The notes: generated by a model from the sequence alone, not told the origin. DNA of 64,000 nt from CAVLDP01 sp963661945 (GCA_963661945.1 CAVLDP010000002.1:62001-126000); one strand, 5' to 3'. Shown: positions 52,120 to 61,031, numbered from the stretch's first letter. Numbers and translations: made by a program.

Positions 52120-54537
52120 CTATTTTCTAAGTTCTACTCCAATTGCCTCGAGTGCTTTTAGAATACGATTCATTGCTGAAGTGATATCTTCCTCTGACAA
52201 GTTACGATCCTTGGCACGGAAGGTAAGAGAATACGCAAGTGACTTGAAGCCAAGTCCAATCTGAGCTCCCTCATAGATATCGAAGAGTTCATAGGATTCA
52301 AGATAAGATCCGCCCTTTGTCTCGAAGATCTTCTCGATATCACCAGCAAGAATTGTCTTTGGAACAATCATACTAAGATCTCGTGTTGAGGCTGGGAAAT
52401 TAGCAATTCCTTCATACTTCTTGTCGAAGGATGCAAGCTCAGTAATAAGCTTCATATCAATAACTGCAACATAGACACGATCCTTGATTCCATAATTTGC
52501 TGCACAAAGAGGATGAACCTCTCCCAGATAGCCGATAATCTGTCCATCGTAGATAACGTTGGCCTGACGTCCTGGATGAAGGAAGTTCTTCTCTGACTGA
52601 GGATCATACTCAGCCTTCTTTGTCATACCAAATTTGCTCAGAAGCTCCTCTACTACACCCTTCATTGTATAGAAATCACCTTCTCCATACATACCAAAGG
52701 TTAATTGCATGCGCTCATCCGGAAGATCCTCAAGTGGAAGGCTCTCTGGAATGTAAATATTACCCATCTCATAGAGACGAACATTCTTATTACGACGATT
52801 ATAGTTCGTTGATAGAGATGTCAGCATTCCATTTAGGGATGTCGTTCTCATAATACTATAGTCTTCGCCAAGTGGATTCGAAATAACGATAGCCTGTCTC
52901 ATCGGATCATTCTCATCAAGAAGCAGCTTGTCAAAGACCTTCGGACTTTCGAAGGAATAGGTCATGCCCTGAGAGAAGCCTGAGAATTCTAACACTTCAC
53001 GAGCTAGCGCTTCAATCTGAAGCTTGTATGATAGCTTACCTGCTGTAGCAGAACCAGTAGGAAGTGTTGTAGGAATCTTGTCGTAGCCGAAGAAACGTGC
53101 AACTTCCTCTGCAAGATCTGCATAAGATAATAGATCCTGTCGGAAGGTTGGAATCAAAAGCTCATTGGAAGCCGAATCATAAGGAATCTCAAGTCTCTCA
53201 AAATATGTAAGCATCTCTTCCTTTGATACATTCGTTCCAAGCATAGCATTATATTTGTCAGGTTCAAATGGAAGTCTAATTCCTTCCTTCTTCTCAGGAT
53301 AGATATCTATTGTTCCACCAACAACTGTACCCGCGCCGAGCTCTTCTACCAGCTGACAAGCACGGTTCATAGCAAGGATGGCATTATTCGGATCAAGCCC
53401 CTTCTCGAAGATTCCGGATGCATCTGTACGAAGGCCAATCTTCTTAGATGACAGACGAATATTGGTGCCATCAAAGCATGCTGCTTCAAAAAGCATGGTA
53501 GATACATTATCGGTAATCATGGAATTCTCTCCACCCATAATACCTGCAATACCAATTGCCTTCTCTCCGTCATGAATCATAAGAACAGAAGAATCAACCT
53601 GTCTTTCCTGTCCATCTAATGTGGTAAATGTATCACCATCATTTGCTCTCTTTACGACAATCTTGTGCCCTGCAATTGTATCAAGATCATAGGCATGCAT
53701 TGGCTGTCCATATTCCACCATGACATAGTTGGTTATATCGACAATGTTATTGATTGGACGAATTCCATGAGCCATAAGTCGTCTCTGCATCCACTTTGGA
53801 GATGGAGCAATCTTGATATCCTTTACGACTCTGGCAGTATAACGAGAACAAAGATCATTTGCCTCAATCTCAGCAGATGCATAAGATGACACATCTTCAT
53901 CATTTCCAGTCTCAGTAACTACTGGAGGCTTAAATTCCTTGCGGAATGTAGCAGCCGCCTCTCTTGCAATACCAAGTACTGCGAAGCAATCTACACGATT
54001 GGAAGTAATCTCATATTCAACCACTACATCGTCCAGTCCCAGATAGGAAATAGCATCCTCTCCAACTACTGCATCCTCTGGAAGAATATATACGCCATCC
54101 TCTGGAGCATCTGGGTACATATCTCTGGTTGAGCCAAGCTCCTCAATAGAGCACATCATACCGTTTGATTCAATGCCTCTAAGCTTGCCCTTCTTAATCT
54201 TAATTCCGCCAGGAGTCTTAGATCCATCATGTCCGCCAGCGACCTTTCCACCAGAGAGAACAACTGGGATCTTATCGCCTACAGATACATTTGGCGCACC
54301 AGTAACAATCTGAGTCACTTCATTTCCAATATTAACTTGGCAGATAATTAGCTTGTCTGCATCTGGATGAGGCTCAATTGAGTCAATCTGTCCAATAACA
54401 ATATTCTCAAGATCTGCATCCATCTCTTCGTAGAATTCCACCTTGGATCCAGATAGAATCATCGCATCTGTATATTCCTGTGGTGTCACATCAAGTCCTG
54501 GCACCAAATCTTTAATCCATTTTAATGATGTCTTCAT
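52120..54537 (-). CDS. pheT: Phenylalanyl-tRNA synthetase beta subunit
   Basis: PheT is the large subunit of the (alpha-beta)2 enzyme that charges tRNA-Phe and edits misacylated Tyr. The 805-residue protein has the N-terminal tRNA-binding OB domain, the B3/B4 editing domain, the B5 domain, and a C-terminal anticodon-binding (FDX-ACB) domain. It is separated from pheS by 19 nt. Expression is controlled with pheS by the upstream T-box. Confidence 0.97.
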   Translation of the reverse strand: MKTSLKWIKDLVPGLDVTPQEYTDAMILSGSKVEFYEEMDADLENIVIGQIDSIEPHPDADKLIICQVNIGNEVTQIVTGAPNVSVGDKIPVVLSGGKVAGGHDGSKTPGGIKIKKGKLRGIESNGMMCSIEELGSTRDMYPDAPEDGVYILPEDAVVGEDAISYLGLDDVVVEYEITSNRVDCFAVLGIAREAAATFRKEFKPPVVTETGNDEDVSSYASAEIEANDLCSRYTARVVKDIKIAPSPKWMQRRLMAHGIRPINNIVDITNYVMVEYGQPMHAYDLDTIAGHKIVVKRANDGDTFTTLDGQERQVDSSVLMIHDGEKAIGIAGIMGGENSMITDNVSTMLFEAACFDGTNIRLSSKKIGLRTDASGIFEKGLDPNNAILAMNRACQLVEELGAGTVVGGTIDIYPEKKEGIRLPFEPDKYNAMLGTNVSKEEMLTYFERLEIPYDSASNELLIPTFRQDLLSYADLAEEVARFFGYDKIPTTLPTGSATAGKLSYKLQIEALAREVLEFSGFSQGMTYSFESPKVFDKLLLDENDPMRQAIVISNPLGEDYSIMRTTSLNGMLTSLSTNYNRRNKNVRLYEMGNIYIPESLPLEDLPDERMQLTFGMYGEGDFYTMKGVVEELLSKFGMTKKAEYDPQSEKNFLHPGRQANVIYDGQIIGYLGEVHPLCAANYGIKDRVYVAVIDMKLITELASFDKKYEGIANFPASTRDLSMIVPKTILAGDIEKIFETKGGSYLESYELFDIYEGAQIGLGFKSLAYSLTFRAKDRNLSEEDITSAMNRILKALEAIGVELRK

Positions 54538-54556
54538 TTTATCTCCCTACCTTTAT

Positions 54557-55579
54557 CTAGAACTGATTTAAGAATCTATCGTCATTCTCATAGAGAAGGC
54601 GCATGTCATCAATTTCATACTTAAGAAGTGTAATTCTCTCAAGTCCAACGCCAAAAGCGAATCCGCTATACTCCTCTGGATCGATGCCACTCATCTCAAG
54701 CACGCGAGGATGAACCATTCCACAGCCTAGGATTTCAATCCAACCCTCGCCTTTGCAGAAGCGGCAGCCCTTACCATGACACTTAAAGCATGATACATCC
54801 ACCTCAGCAGATGGTTCTGTAAATGGGAAATGATGCGGTCTAAACTTAACCTTGGTATCTTCGCCAAATAGTTCCTTGGCAAATTCTGTAAGTGTACCCT
54901 TAAGATCTGCAAAGGTAATTCCCTTATCGATAACCATACCTTCGATCTGGTGGAAGGATGGTGAATGAGTTGCATCTACTTCATCAGCTCGGAATACTCT
55001 ACCTGGAGCAATCATACGAATTGGAAGCTTACCCTTCTCCATCTGACGGACCTGAACTGGAGATGTCTGCGTACGAAGAAGGATATCCTTGTTAATGTAG
55101 AAGGTATCCTGCTCGTCCTTAGCTGGATGATTTGCTGGAATATTCAGTGCTTCGAAGTTGTAATAATCCTTCTCAATCTCAGGACCTTCTACAACCTCAT
55201 ATCCCATACCAACAAAGATCTTCTCAACCTGCTCTAACACAGAAGTATTTGGATGACTATGGCCAACCTTATTCTTCGTAGCTGGAAGCGTCACATCAAT
55301 TGTCTCAGACTTAAGTCTAAGCTCCATTTCTGCTCTTTCAAAGTCTTCCTTTGCTTCCTGAAGCTTAGCTTCAATGGCTTCTCTTGTCTCATTTACAAGC
55401 TGTCCAACCTTAGGACGATCCTCTGGAGCCACATCCTTCATACTCTTTAAGATTGCAGTAAGCTCACCCTTCTTGCCAAGAACTGATACACGAACATCAT
55501 TTAGCGTATCAAGCCCTTTTGCCTCATCAATGTCAGCTAAAGCTTTTTTCTTAATCTCTTCTAGCTTCTCGTTAAACAT
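54557..55579 (-). CDS. pheS: Phenylalanyl-tRNA synthetase alpha subunit
   Basis: PheS is the catalytic alpha subunit. The 340-residue protein has an N-terminal coiled coil, the class-II motif 2 region RTQTSPVQVR...GRVFRADEVDATHSPSFHQ, and motif 3 GFAFGVGLERI. It contains one extra cysteine cluster, CHGKGCRFCKGEGW. It is the first gene of the pheS-pheT-queA run and lies about 40 nt after the T-box terminator. Confidence 0.97.
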   Translation of the reverse strand: MFNEKLEEIKKKALADIDEAKGLDTLNDVRVSVLGKKGELTAILKSMKDVAPEDRPKVGQLVNETREAIEAKLQEAKEDFERAEMELRLKSETIDVTLPATKNKVGHSHPNTSVLEQVEKIFVGMGYEVVEGPEIEKDYYNFEALNIPANHPAKDEQDTFYINKDILLRTQTSPVQVRQMEKGKLPIRMIAPGRVFRADEVDATHSPSFHQIEGMVIDKGITFADLKGTLTEFAKELFGEDTKVKFRPHHFPFTEPSAEVDVSCFKCHGKGCRFCKGEGWIEILGCGMVHPRVLEMSGIDPEEYSGFAFGVGLERITLLKYEIDDMRLLYENDDRFLNQF

Positions 55580-55617
55580 AACAAAATCTCCTTCTTCCTA
55601 ATGGTACATTTATGCAT

Positions 55618-55650
55618 AAAAAAAGACCCGTACCCTTATCACAAGGGACG
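55618..55650 (-). terminator. T-box controlled terminator
   Basis: A stem of 8 pairs with one bulged A (55629-55637 with 55643-55650) is followed by a run of T on the minus strand. It is the terminator that competes with the antiterminator in the pheS T-box. Confidence 0.88.
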
Positions 55651-55862
55651 AATCATAATCCGCGTTACCACCCTATTTCCCAGAATAACTGGACACTCAA
55701 ATCGCTTAACGTGCGAACCCGTCACAACCTACTATAAGTTCAATCGTGCAGCTCCTGCGTGAAATTCATAAGCCATAGGAACCTGTCAGTGCTTCCAGCG
55801 CATCACACCAACTCTCTCTTAGGAATTATAGCCTCTTACTATGCGCAATCCTCGCCTTTCGA
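55618..55862 (-). promoter_or_regulatory. T-box riboswitch upstream of pheS
   Basis: On the minus strand the conserved T-box AGGGTGGTAACGCGG is at 55660-55674. It is followed by a terminator stem (55643-55650 with 55629-55637, one bulge) and a T-run. The probable specifier codon UUC (Phe) is at 55761-55763 followed by A, as expected. The T-box would turn on pheST when uncharged tRNA-Phe accumulates. Confidence 0.93.
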
Positions 55863-55868
55863 CTTACA

Positions 55869-55896
55869 ATTCTAACATAAGAAATCGAAAAGTCAA
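55869..55896 (-). promoter_or_regulatory. pheS T-box promoter
   Basis: On the minus strand TTGACT (55891-55896), a 16-nt spacer and TAGAAT (55869-55874). Transcription would start just before the T-box leader. The 3' end of the 6S-like RNA is 12 nt upstream of its -35. Confidence 0.8.
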
Positions 55897-55907
55897 ACTT
55901 CATATAA

Positions 55908-56093
55908 CCTAAAATGTCCTGCCTGCTTTTTTGACTCCTAGCAAATGCCAGGTGGGTGTCCGCAAGTAAATCTCTGCCTTCCCCTCAAATAACGCGTACG
56001 ATGGGGGCCTGACATCAAAGTACCAATATAAGAGTCCCTTTTAAAGTGATGTAGGTTCAAAAAATACAGGTGGCCGTAGCCGACACTTTAGGT
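55908..56093 (-). ncRNA. 6S RNA candidate (ssrS-like)
   Basis: On the minus strand a 186-nt transcript can be closed by an 11-bp terminal stem: the 5' arm 56082-56092 pairs with the 3' arm 55908-55918 (one G-U). A TATAAT -10 box ends 7 nt upstream of the 5' end. A second paired region (GTGTC-type) and a mostly unpaired centre give the long rod with central bubble typical of 6S RNA, which binds sigma-70-type RNA polymerase. The length also fits. I could not compare with known 6S sequences, so another structured RNA is possible. The interval 55580-56194 has no protein gene. Confidence 0.6.
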
Positions 56094-56099
56094 AAGATA

Positions 56100-56128
56100 A
56101 TTATACAGTATTATTTCAAAGTTGAAAA
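56100..56128 (-). promoter_or_regulatory. Promoter of the 6S-like RNA
   Basis: On the minus strand the -10 TATAAT is at 56100-56105, with a weak -35 (TTTTCA, 56123-56128) 17 nt upstream. The predicted start coincides with the first base of the closing stem. Confidence 0.65.
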
Positions 56129-56194
56129 GATGAGGACAAAAATGTTATGATTAATGGCAAATTGTAACAAAATCTGAATGGAGGTATAAGACAT

Positions 56195-57559
56195 TTGACT
56201 GACGAATTTTACAATGAGATTACTCCTGAACTAGAAGACCTAGCAAACCTGGCAAATCGCGCTTCTTATATCGACCCAACCCTTTACACACAGTACGATG
56301 TAAAGAGAGGGCTTCGTGATGTAGACGGAAGCGGTGTACTTGTCGGTATAACCAACATTTCTGAGATCAATGCCAAGAAGATGATCAACGGTGAGCTTAC
56401 ACCAATCGAAGGTGAATTATTCTATCGTGGCTACAATGTACAAGAATTGGTTAGGAAACATCCAAAGAATAACCATTTCGGCTTTGAAGAGACGACCTAT
56501 CTTCTTCTCTTTGGAAAACTACCAAATGAAAAAGAATTAAATTCCTTCTGCAATATCCTAAGCGATTATCGTTCTCTGCCACCAAACTTCGTTAGAGACG
56601 TAATTATGAAGAAGCCAAGTAAGGATATGATGAACACTCTTGCACGTTCCGTACTTACCTTGTATTCGTACGACGATCACGCAGATGACACCAGCAAGAC
56701 GAATGTTCTGCGTCAGTGCTTGCAGTTAATTAGTATGGTTCCTCTCCTTTCTGTCTATGGATATCAGACTTATCGTCATTACTATCTAAATGAATCTCTG
56801 ATTATCCATCCACCAGTAAAGGAATACTCAACCGCCGAGAACATACTGCATTGTCTTAGAGATGACAAGAAGTTCTCTCCACTTGAGGCAGAGCTCCTTG
56901 ATGTCTGCCTTATCCTCCATGCTGAGCATGGCGGTGGTAACAACTCCACATTTACGACTCACCTGGTTTCTTCATCCGGAACGGATACCTATTCTGCAAT
57001 CGCCGCTGCTCTTGGCTCACTAAAGGGACCAAGACATGGTGGTGCTAATATCAAGGTCATCAACATGTTTGCAGATATGAAGGAAAATATCATGGACTGG
57101 ACATCAGAAAGCGAAGTTGAGAACTATCTTCGTGCTCTTCTGAACAAAGAAGCCTTTGATAAGCAGGGACTGATCTATGGAATGGGCCATGCCGTCTACT
57201 CACTGTCTGATCCAAGAGCCGTTGTCTTCCGTTCCTTTGTTGAGGCTCTCTCTGAGGAGAAGGGTTACCAAAAGGAATTCGCCCTCTACTCTCTCGTTGA
57301 GAAGCTGGCGCCAAAGGTTATTATGGAAGAACGCAAGATCTATAAGGGTGTCAGCCCAAATGTAGATTTCTACAGTGGCTTTGTATATCAGATGCTTGAT
57401 CTTCCTGTTGAGCTTTATACTCCAATCTTTGCAATTGCCAGAATGGCAGGTTGGAGTGCACACAGAATGGAAGAGATCTGCAGAAACAATAAGATTATGC
57501 GACCAGCATACATGACAGTACTTCCTCATTCTGAGTATGTACCAATTTCAGATAGATAA
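56195..57559 (+). CDS. Citrate synthase
   Basis: Citrate synthase condenses acetyl-CoA and oxaloacetate to citrate. The 454-residue protein has catalytic His/Asp regions HAEHGGGNNST, GPRHGGAN, and GMGHAVYSLSDPRA. The N-terminal 50 residues are of the clostridial extended type. The start is a TTG (56195) with GGAGG ten nt upstream; no good ATG is near. It is alone, bounded by a strong terminator, and no aconitase or isocitrate dehydrogenase gene is in the window, so it likely feeds glutamate synthesis. Confidence 0.93.
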   Translation: MTDEFYNEITPELEDLANLANRASYIDPTLYTQYDVKRGLRDVDGSGVLVGITNISEINAKKMINGELTPIEGELFYRGYNVQELVRKHPKNNHFGFEETTYLLLFGKLPNEKELNSFCNILSDYRSLPPNFVRDVIMKKPSKDMMNTLARSVLTLYSYDDHADDTSKTNVLRQCLQLISMVPLLSVYGYQTYRHYYLNESLIIHPPVKEYSTAENILHCLRDDKKFSPLEAELLDVCLILHAEHGGGNNSTFTTHLVSSSGTDTYSAIAAALGSLKGPRHGGANIKVINMFADMKENIMDWTSESEVENYLRALLNKEAFDKQGLIYGMGHAVYSLSDPRAVVFRSFVEALSEEKGYQKEFALYSLVEKLAPKVIMEERKIYKGVSPNVDFYSGFVYQMLDLPVELYTPIFAIARMAGWSAHRMEEICRNNKIMRPAYMTVLPHSEYVPISDR

Positions 57560-57563
57560 AAAT

Positions 57564-57600
57564 AAGCCTTGTGAGTGAATTCTCACAAGGCTTTTTCTTT
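57564..57600. terminator. Bidirectional terminator after citrate synthase
   Basis: A perfect 12-bp stem (57564-57575 with 57582-57593, 6-nt loop) is followed by T-rich tails on both strands. It separates the plus-strand citrate synthase from the convergent minus-strand membrane gene. Confidence 0.95.
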
Positions 57601-57946
57601 AGCGAAAATATTCTTCTCGTCCTTTCCTCAGGCAATAGGAAAACCATCCCCAAGCAAAAAGGAATATTACAATCACGGCTCCATTTACCGCATTGCTAAG
57701 TGAATAAACAGAATCATATAAAGTCTCAATACCAAATAGAAGGTCAACAATTCCAAAGGCCAGGACCTTAGGAAATAGAAACTGAACAAAGGCCCTCTGG
57801 TTCACACATCGCTCCATCTCCTGGCTCGACACAAACATCTCAGGAACATCCCCAGTAGATCTCATCTTCTGCGCCTGATAAATCATATATGCGCCTAAAA
57901 TCCCAATAATAATTCCAAAAATCAGCATTACAGTACTATATGACAT
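57599..57946 (-). CDS. Small membrane protein, unknown function
   Basis: This 115-residue protein has an N-terminal helix (about 4-24), a central pair of helices, and a charged end KGREEYFR. I recognise no family. Its own promoter (57971-57999) is divergent from the cheY promoter. AGGAGGT precedes the ATG. It converges on the citrate synthase gene with a shared terminator. Confidence 0.8.
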   Translation of the reverse strand: MSYSTVMLIFGIIIGILGAYMIYQAQKMRSTGDVPEMFVSSQEMERCVNQRAFVQFLFPKVLAFGIVDLLFGIETLYDSVYSLSNAVNGAVIVIFLFAWGWFSYCLRKGREEYFR

Positions 57947-57970
57947 AACTACCTCCTAACGAACAATTCC

Positions 57971-57999
57971 ATTATAGATTTCAGAGCTTCTGATGTAAA
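57971..57999 (-). promoter_or_regulatory. Promoter of the small membrane-protein gene
   Basis: On the minus strand TTTACA (57994-57999), 17-nt spacer and TATAAT (57971-57976). The spacer holds the inverted repeat TCAGA-AGC-TCTGA. Confidence 0.8.
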
Positions 58000-58030
58000 C
58001 GAAAGATTTTATCGTAAATTGCGAAAAAAT

Positions 58031-58059
58031 TTGAACATTTATTTTGATTAGTGTAAAAT
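58031..58059 (+). promoter_or_regulatory. Promoter of the cheY-cheX pair
   Basis: TTGAAC (58031-58036), 17-nt spacer and TAAAAT (58054-58059) on the plus strand, 40 nt upstream of the CheY start. Confidence 0.82.
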
Positions 58060-58098
58060 TATTTCTATATAAATTCATATACTAAGGAGAGATTTCGC

Positions 58099-58479
58099 AT
58101 GGATTCTAAAGCAATGACAATCTTAATCGCTGATGACTCAATACTTGCTAGAAAACAATTAAAAGATGTCATTATTGCATTTGATTCTACCCTTACGATT
58201 GTTGAAGCAAAGGATGGTCAGGAAGCGGTTGATCAGTACAAGAATGCCAACCCCGATTTGGTATTTCTTGATATTGTTATGCCTGTCAAAGACGGTATTA
58301 CATCTGTAGAAGAAATCATTGAATTCGACGAGGATGCAGATATCGTAATTGTATCATCCGTTGGTACACAAACTCAGCTCAAGCAAGCTATTCAAGCTGG
58401 TGCAAGAGACTTTATTCAGAAGCCTTTTTCCGATGCACAAGTACAGAACATTCTAAAATCTCATTTACAGGAGGTTTAG
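58099..58479 (+). CDS. CheY-like single-domain response regulator
   Basis: This 126-residue protein is only a receiver domain. Asp12, Asp13, the phospho-acceptor Asp58 (VFLDIVMPVKDG), Ser86/87 and Lys108 are present, the full set for phosphorylation. It has no output domain, like CheY, which binds the flagellar switch. It is 3 nt upstream of a CheX-type phosphatase gene, which would dephosphorylate it. AGGAGAG precedes the ATG. Confidence 0.9.
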   Translation: MDSKAMTILIADDSILARKQLKDVIIAFDSTLTIVEAKDGQEAVDQYKNANPDLVFLDIVMPVKDGITSVEEIIEFDEDADIVIVSSVGTQTQLKQAIQAGARDFIQKPFSDAQVQNILKSHLQEV

Positions 58480-58482
58480 CCT

Positions 58483-59358
58483 ATGTATGCGCAATTATTT
58501 GGTGCCTATCTTCTAGAGAAGAAAGCAATTACTTCAGACCAATTAACCGAGGCTCTCTCATCTCTTAATGATGCACATATTAAGCTTGGAACCCTTGCAA
58601 TTCATCAAGGTCTAATGACAGCATCAGAGGTTGATGAAGTATGCCTTATGCAAACACGTGAAGATAAGCGTTTCGGCGAAATTGCTGTATCAAGAGGATA
58701 TCTTACCGACGAGCAGGTTTCTATGCTTCTCAAGTCACAGAATCCGGATTATCTTCTACTTGGACAGACTTTAGTCGACAAAGGTTATCTTACCAATTCC
58801 GATTTCGAGACATTACTTATTGACTACCAATCTGATACCGAAATCTACGACATGACTTACGATAATTCTGAGAAGACCGAACTTCTGATTAAGCGTTTCT
58901 TCCAGGTCGCTGAGCATCCAGTTTCTGAGCATGCGGTTATGTATCTAAATCTTCTATTCAATAATCTGATTCGATTTATTGGAGGAGATTTCACACCGAC
59001 CACTCCATTATATGTAGAGGAATATCCAGTCAGCCTGTCAATTAGCCAGAAGATTCATGGTGACAAGGATTTTACAACAAGGATTGACATGGATGAAGAC
59101 GTCGCGATTCATTTTGCATCCAGATACGCTAAGATGGACTTTAATGAATTCGATGAATACGTTCAGGCTTCTCTTGAAGACTTTTTGAACCTTCATAACG
59201 GACTATTTACCGTAAATATATCAAATGATTATTCCATTGACTTACTCCTTGCTCCACCAGAGAAGGACAACTGTCCAATTATAGATTTTGATACTACAAC
59301 ATACGTATTTCCAATAATATATCCATTTGGAAATATACATTTCATATTAACTCTATAA
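58483..59358 (+). CDS. MshEN-like plus CheX-domain chemotaxis phosphatase
   Basis: This 291-residue protein has two domains. Residues about 5-115 hold four repeats of the pattern LG-xx-L-x5-GxLT-x3-(D/E)-x4-L, resembling the c-di-GMP-binding MshEN domain (T2SSE N-terminal). Residues about 150-291 resemble CheX, with Asp233-x2-Asn236 in the place of the family's usual E-x2-N. CheX removes phosphate from CheY-P, and the CheY gene is 3 nt upstream. The fusion suggests c-di-GMP control of chemotaxis; this is an inference. A strong terminator follows. Confidence 0.75.
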   Translation: MYAQLFGAYLLEKKAITSDQLTEALSSLNDAHIKLGTLAIHQGLMTASEVDEVCLMQTREDKRFGEIAVSRGYLTDEQVSMLLKSQNPDYLLLGQTLVDKGYLTNSDFETLLIDYQSDTEIYDMTYDNSEKTELLIKRFFQVAEHPVSEHAVMYLNLLFNNLIRFIGGDFTPTTPLYVEEYPVSLSISQKIHGDKDFTTRIDMDEDVAIHFASRYAKMDFNEFDEYVQASLEDFLNLHNGLFTVNISNDYSIDLLLAPPEKDNCPIIDFDTTTYVFPIIYPFGNIHFILTL

Positions 59359-59365
59359 GAATCAC

Positions 59366-59418
59366 AAAATCCCGTCTCTGCTTCTTCCAAAATTGGATCT
59401 TCGCAGAGGCGGGATTTT
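59366..59418. terminator. Bidirectional terminator between cheX and thrC
   Basis: A 16-bp stem with one wobble (59366-59381 with 59403-59418) ends in T-runs on both strands. It ends both the plus-strand cheX transcript and the minus-strand thrC transcript. Confidence 0.9.
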
Positions 59419-59446
59419 CTATGCCTAAAATAATACTATTCCATTC

Positions 59447-60934
59447 TTATATTCCGAGGAAACGCTTCACAACAGATGGCATCTCATCTACTTCACATAC
59501 TGTATTATGAAGAACTTCAGCAGAACGGATTTCCTCAATTGCATTTGGAACCTTGACCTTGGCAGCTTCTGAGAGTGCGTCCACAAGCTCAATATCCTTA
59601 ACAGAAGGATCATCAAGCCCAATAGCTTGCATTACAGAACGAGTAAACTTAAATGGACTAGCTGTTGATGCAATCACTGTTACTGTATCATCTGATGTAG
59701 ACTCCTTGTATTTACGATAAACGAAGGATGCTACCGCAGTATGCGTATCAAGGACATAGCCTGTCTTCTCATAGACTGATGCAATCTCCTGCCTAGTCTC
59801 CTCTTCTGTAGCATAATTGCCATAGAAGTCAGCAAGCTCATCCTTCATAGAATCTGTAATCTCATATCTACCTTCTGATACAAGCTTCTGCATAAACTGA
59901 AGATTCATCTTGTCATCTTCACCAGCCACCTTGTAGATCAGTCTCTCCAGATTGCTGGAAATTAAAATATCCATAGATGGAGAATTCGTAAGCTTAAAAT
60001 CACGATTTCTATCGTAAATACCGGTCTCAAAGAAGTCAAAGAGGACCTTATTCTCATTGGATGCACAAAGCAGCTTTGCAATTGGGACACCCATATTCTT
60101 TGCATAATATGCAGCCAGAATATTGCCAAAGTTACCCGTTGGAACAGTTACATTAATTGCTTCGCCATCCTGAATCTTGCCATTGCTAAGAAGCTTGGCA
60201 TAGGTATTAACATAGTAGACAACCTGAGGAATCAAGCGACCAATATTGATAGAATTGGCTGATGAGAACTGATAACCATTATCTGCAAGCTCTTTCGCAA
60301 GTTCCTTGTCATTAAACATCTTCTTCACGCCAGTCTGAGCCTGATCGAAGTTGCCATGAATTCCGACAACATGAGTATTCTTGCCCTTCTGCGTAACCAT
60401 CTGACGCTCTTGAATCTCACTAACACCATTCTTTGGATAGAACACAACAATCTTCGTTCCCTCTACATCCGCAAAACCAGCAAGGGCAGCCTTGCCTGTA
60501 TCGCCTGATGTTGCTGTAAGAATTACGATATCATTCTCTACATGATTCTTACGAGCAGAGGTAATCATAAGGTGTGGCAAAATGGATAACGCCATATCCT
60601 TGAAGGCAATTGTTGCGCCGTGGAACAATTCAATATAGTAAGCGCCATCTGCATAGACAAGAGGCGCGATATCCTCATGATCAAACTTAGAGTCGTAGGC
60701 TGCATTAATACAATGCTTTAGCTCCTCCTCTGTAAAGTCCGTAAAGAATAGCTTCATCACTTCATATGCAACTTCTTGATAGCTCATATGTCCCAAATCT
60801 TCCAGGGATTTATCCAAAACCGGAATATTTGTTGGAACAAATAATCCTCCATCATCAGATAAGCCCTTAAGAATTGCCTCAGAAGCCTTAACTCTAATAT
60901 TCTTATCTCTGGTACTTACATAATACAGTTCCAT
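59447..60934 (-). CDS. thrC: Threonine synthase
   Basis: ThrC converts O-phosphohomoserine to threonine with PLP. The 495-residue protein is the long fungal/enterobacterial type, with the PLP lysine in FHGATIAFKDMAL, the phosphate cup in VPTGNFGN and ATSGDTGKAALAGF. The ATG at 60934 has GAGG six nt upstream; the longer frame to 60946 contains this site. The threonine product is the substrate of IlvA, also in the window. The promoter is consensus-like (61002-61031). Confidence 0.96.
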   Translation of the reverse strand: MELYYVSTRDKNIRVKASEAILKGLSDDGGLFVPTNIPVLDKSLEDLGHMSYQEVAYEVMKLFFTDFTEEELKHCINAAYDSKFDHEDIAPLVYADGAYYIELFHGATIAFKDMALSILPHLMITSARKNHVENDIVILTATSGDTGKAALAGFADVEGTKIVVFYPKNGVSEIQERQMVTQKGKNTHVVGIHGNFDQAQTGVKKMFNDKELAKELADNGYQFSSANSINIGRLIPQVVYYVNTYAKLLSNGKIQDGEAINVTVPTGNFGNILAAYYAKNMGVPIAKLLCASNENKVLFDFFETGIYDRNRDFKLTNSPSMDILISSNLERLIYKVAGEDDKMNLQFMQKLVSEGRYEITDSMKDELADFYGNYATEEETRQEIASVYEKTGYVLDTHTAVASFVYRKYKESTSDDTVTVIASTASPFKFTRSVMQAIGLDDPSVKDIELVDALSEAAKVKVPNAIEEIRSAEVLHNTVCEVDEMPSVVKRFLGI

Positions 60935-61001
60935 TTGATACCTCATTTCGTAATCTTTTTCCTAAAAATACAAATGTCTTTCCTTGAAAAACACCTTTCC
61001 C

Positions 61002-61031
61002 ATTATAAGTTATGTCCTTTCCTAGTGTCAA
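61002..61031 (-). promoter_or_regulatory. thrC promoter
   Basis: On the minus strand TTGACA (61026-61031), 18-nt spacer and TATAAT (61002-61007), both consensus. A plus-strand TGA-TAAAAT extended -10 (61041-61046) for the AP2 gene lies 10 nt away, so the two promoters are nearly back to back. Confidence 0.85.

Noticed and set aside
55908..56093. 6S-like RNA on the plus strand
   Set aside because: The closing stem is symmetric, but a TATAAT box at the right distance exists only for the minus strand.
57090..57529. Minus-strand open frames opposite citrate synthase
   Set aside because: They overlap catalytic motifs of citrate synthase in the other strand and have no start signals.
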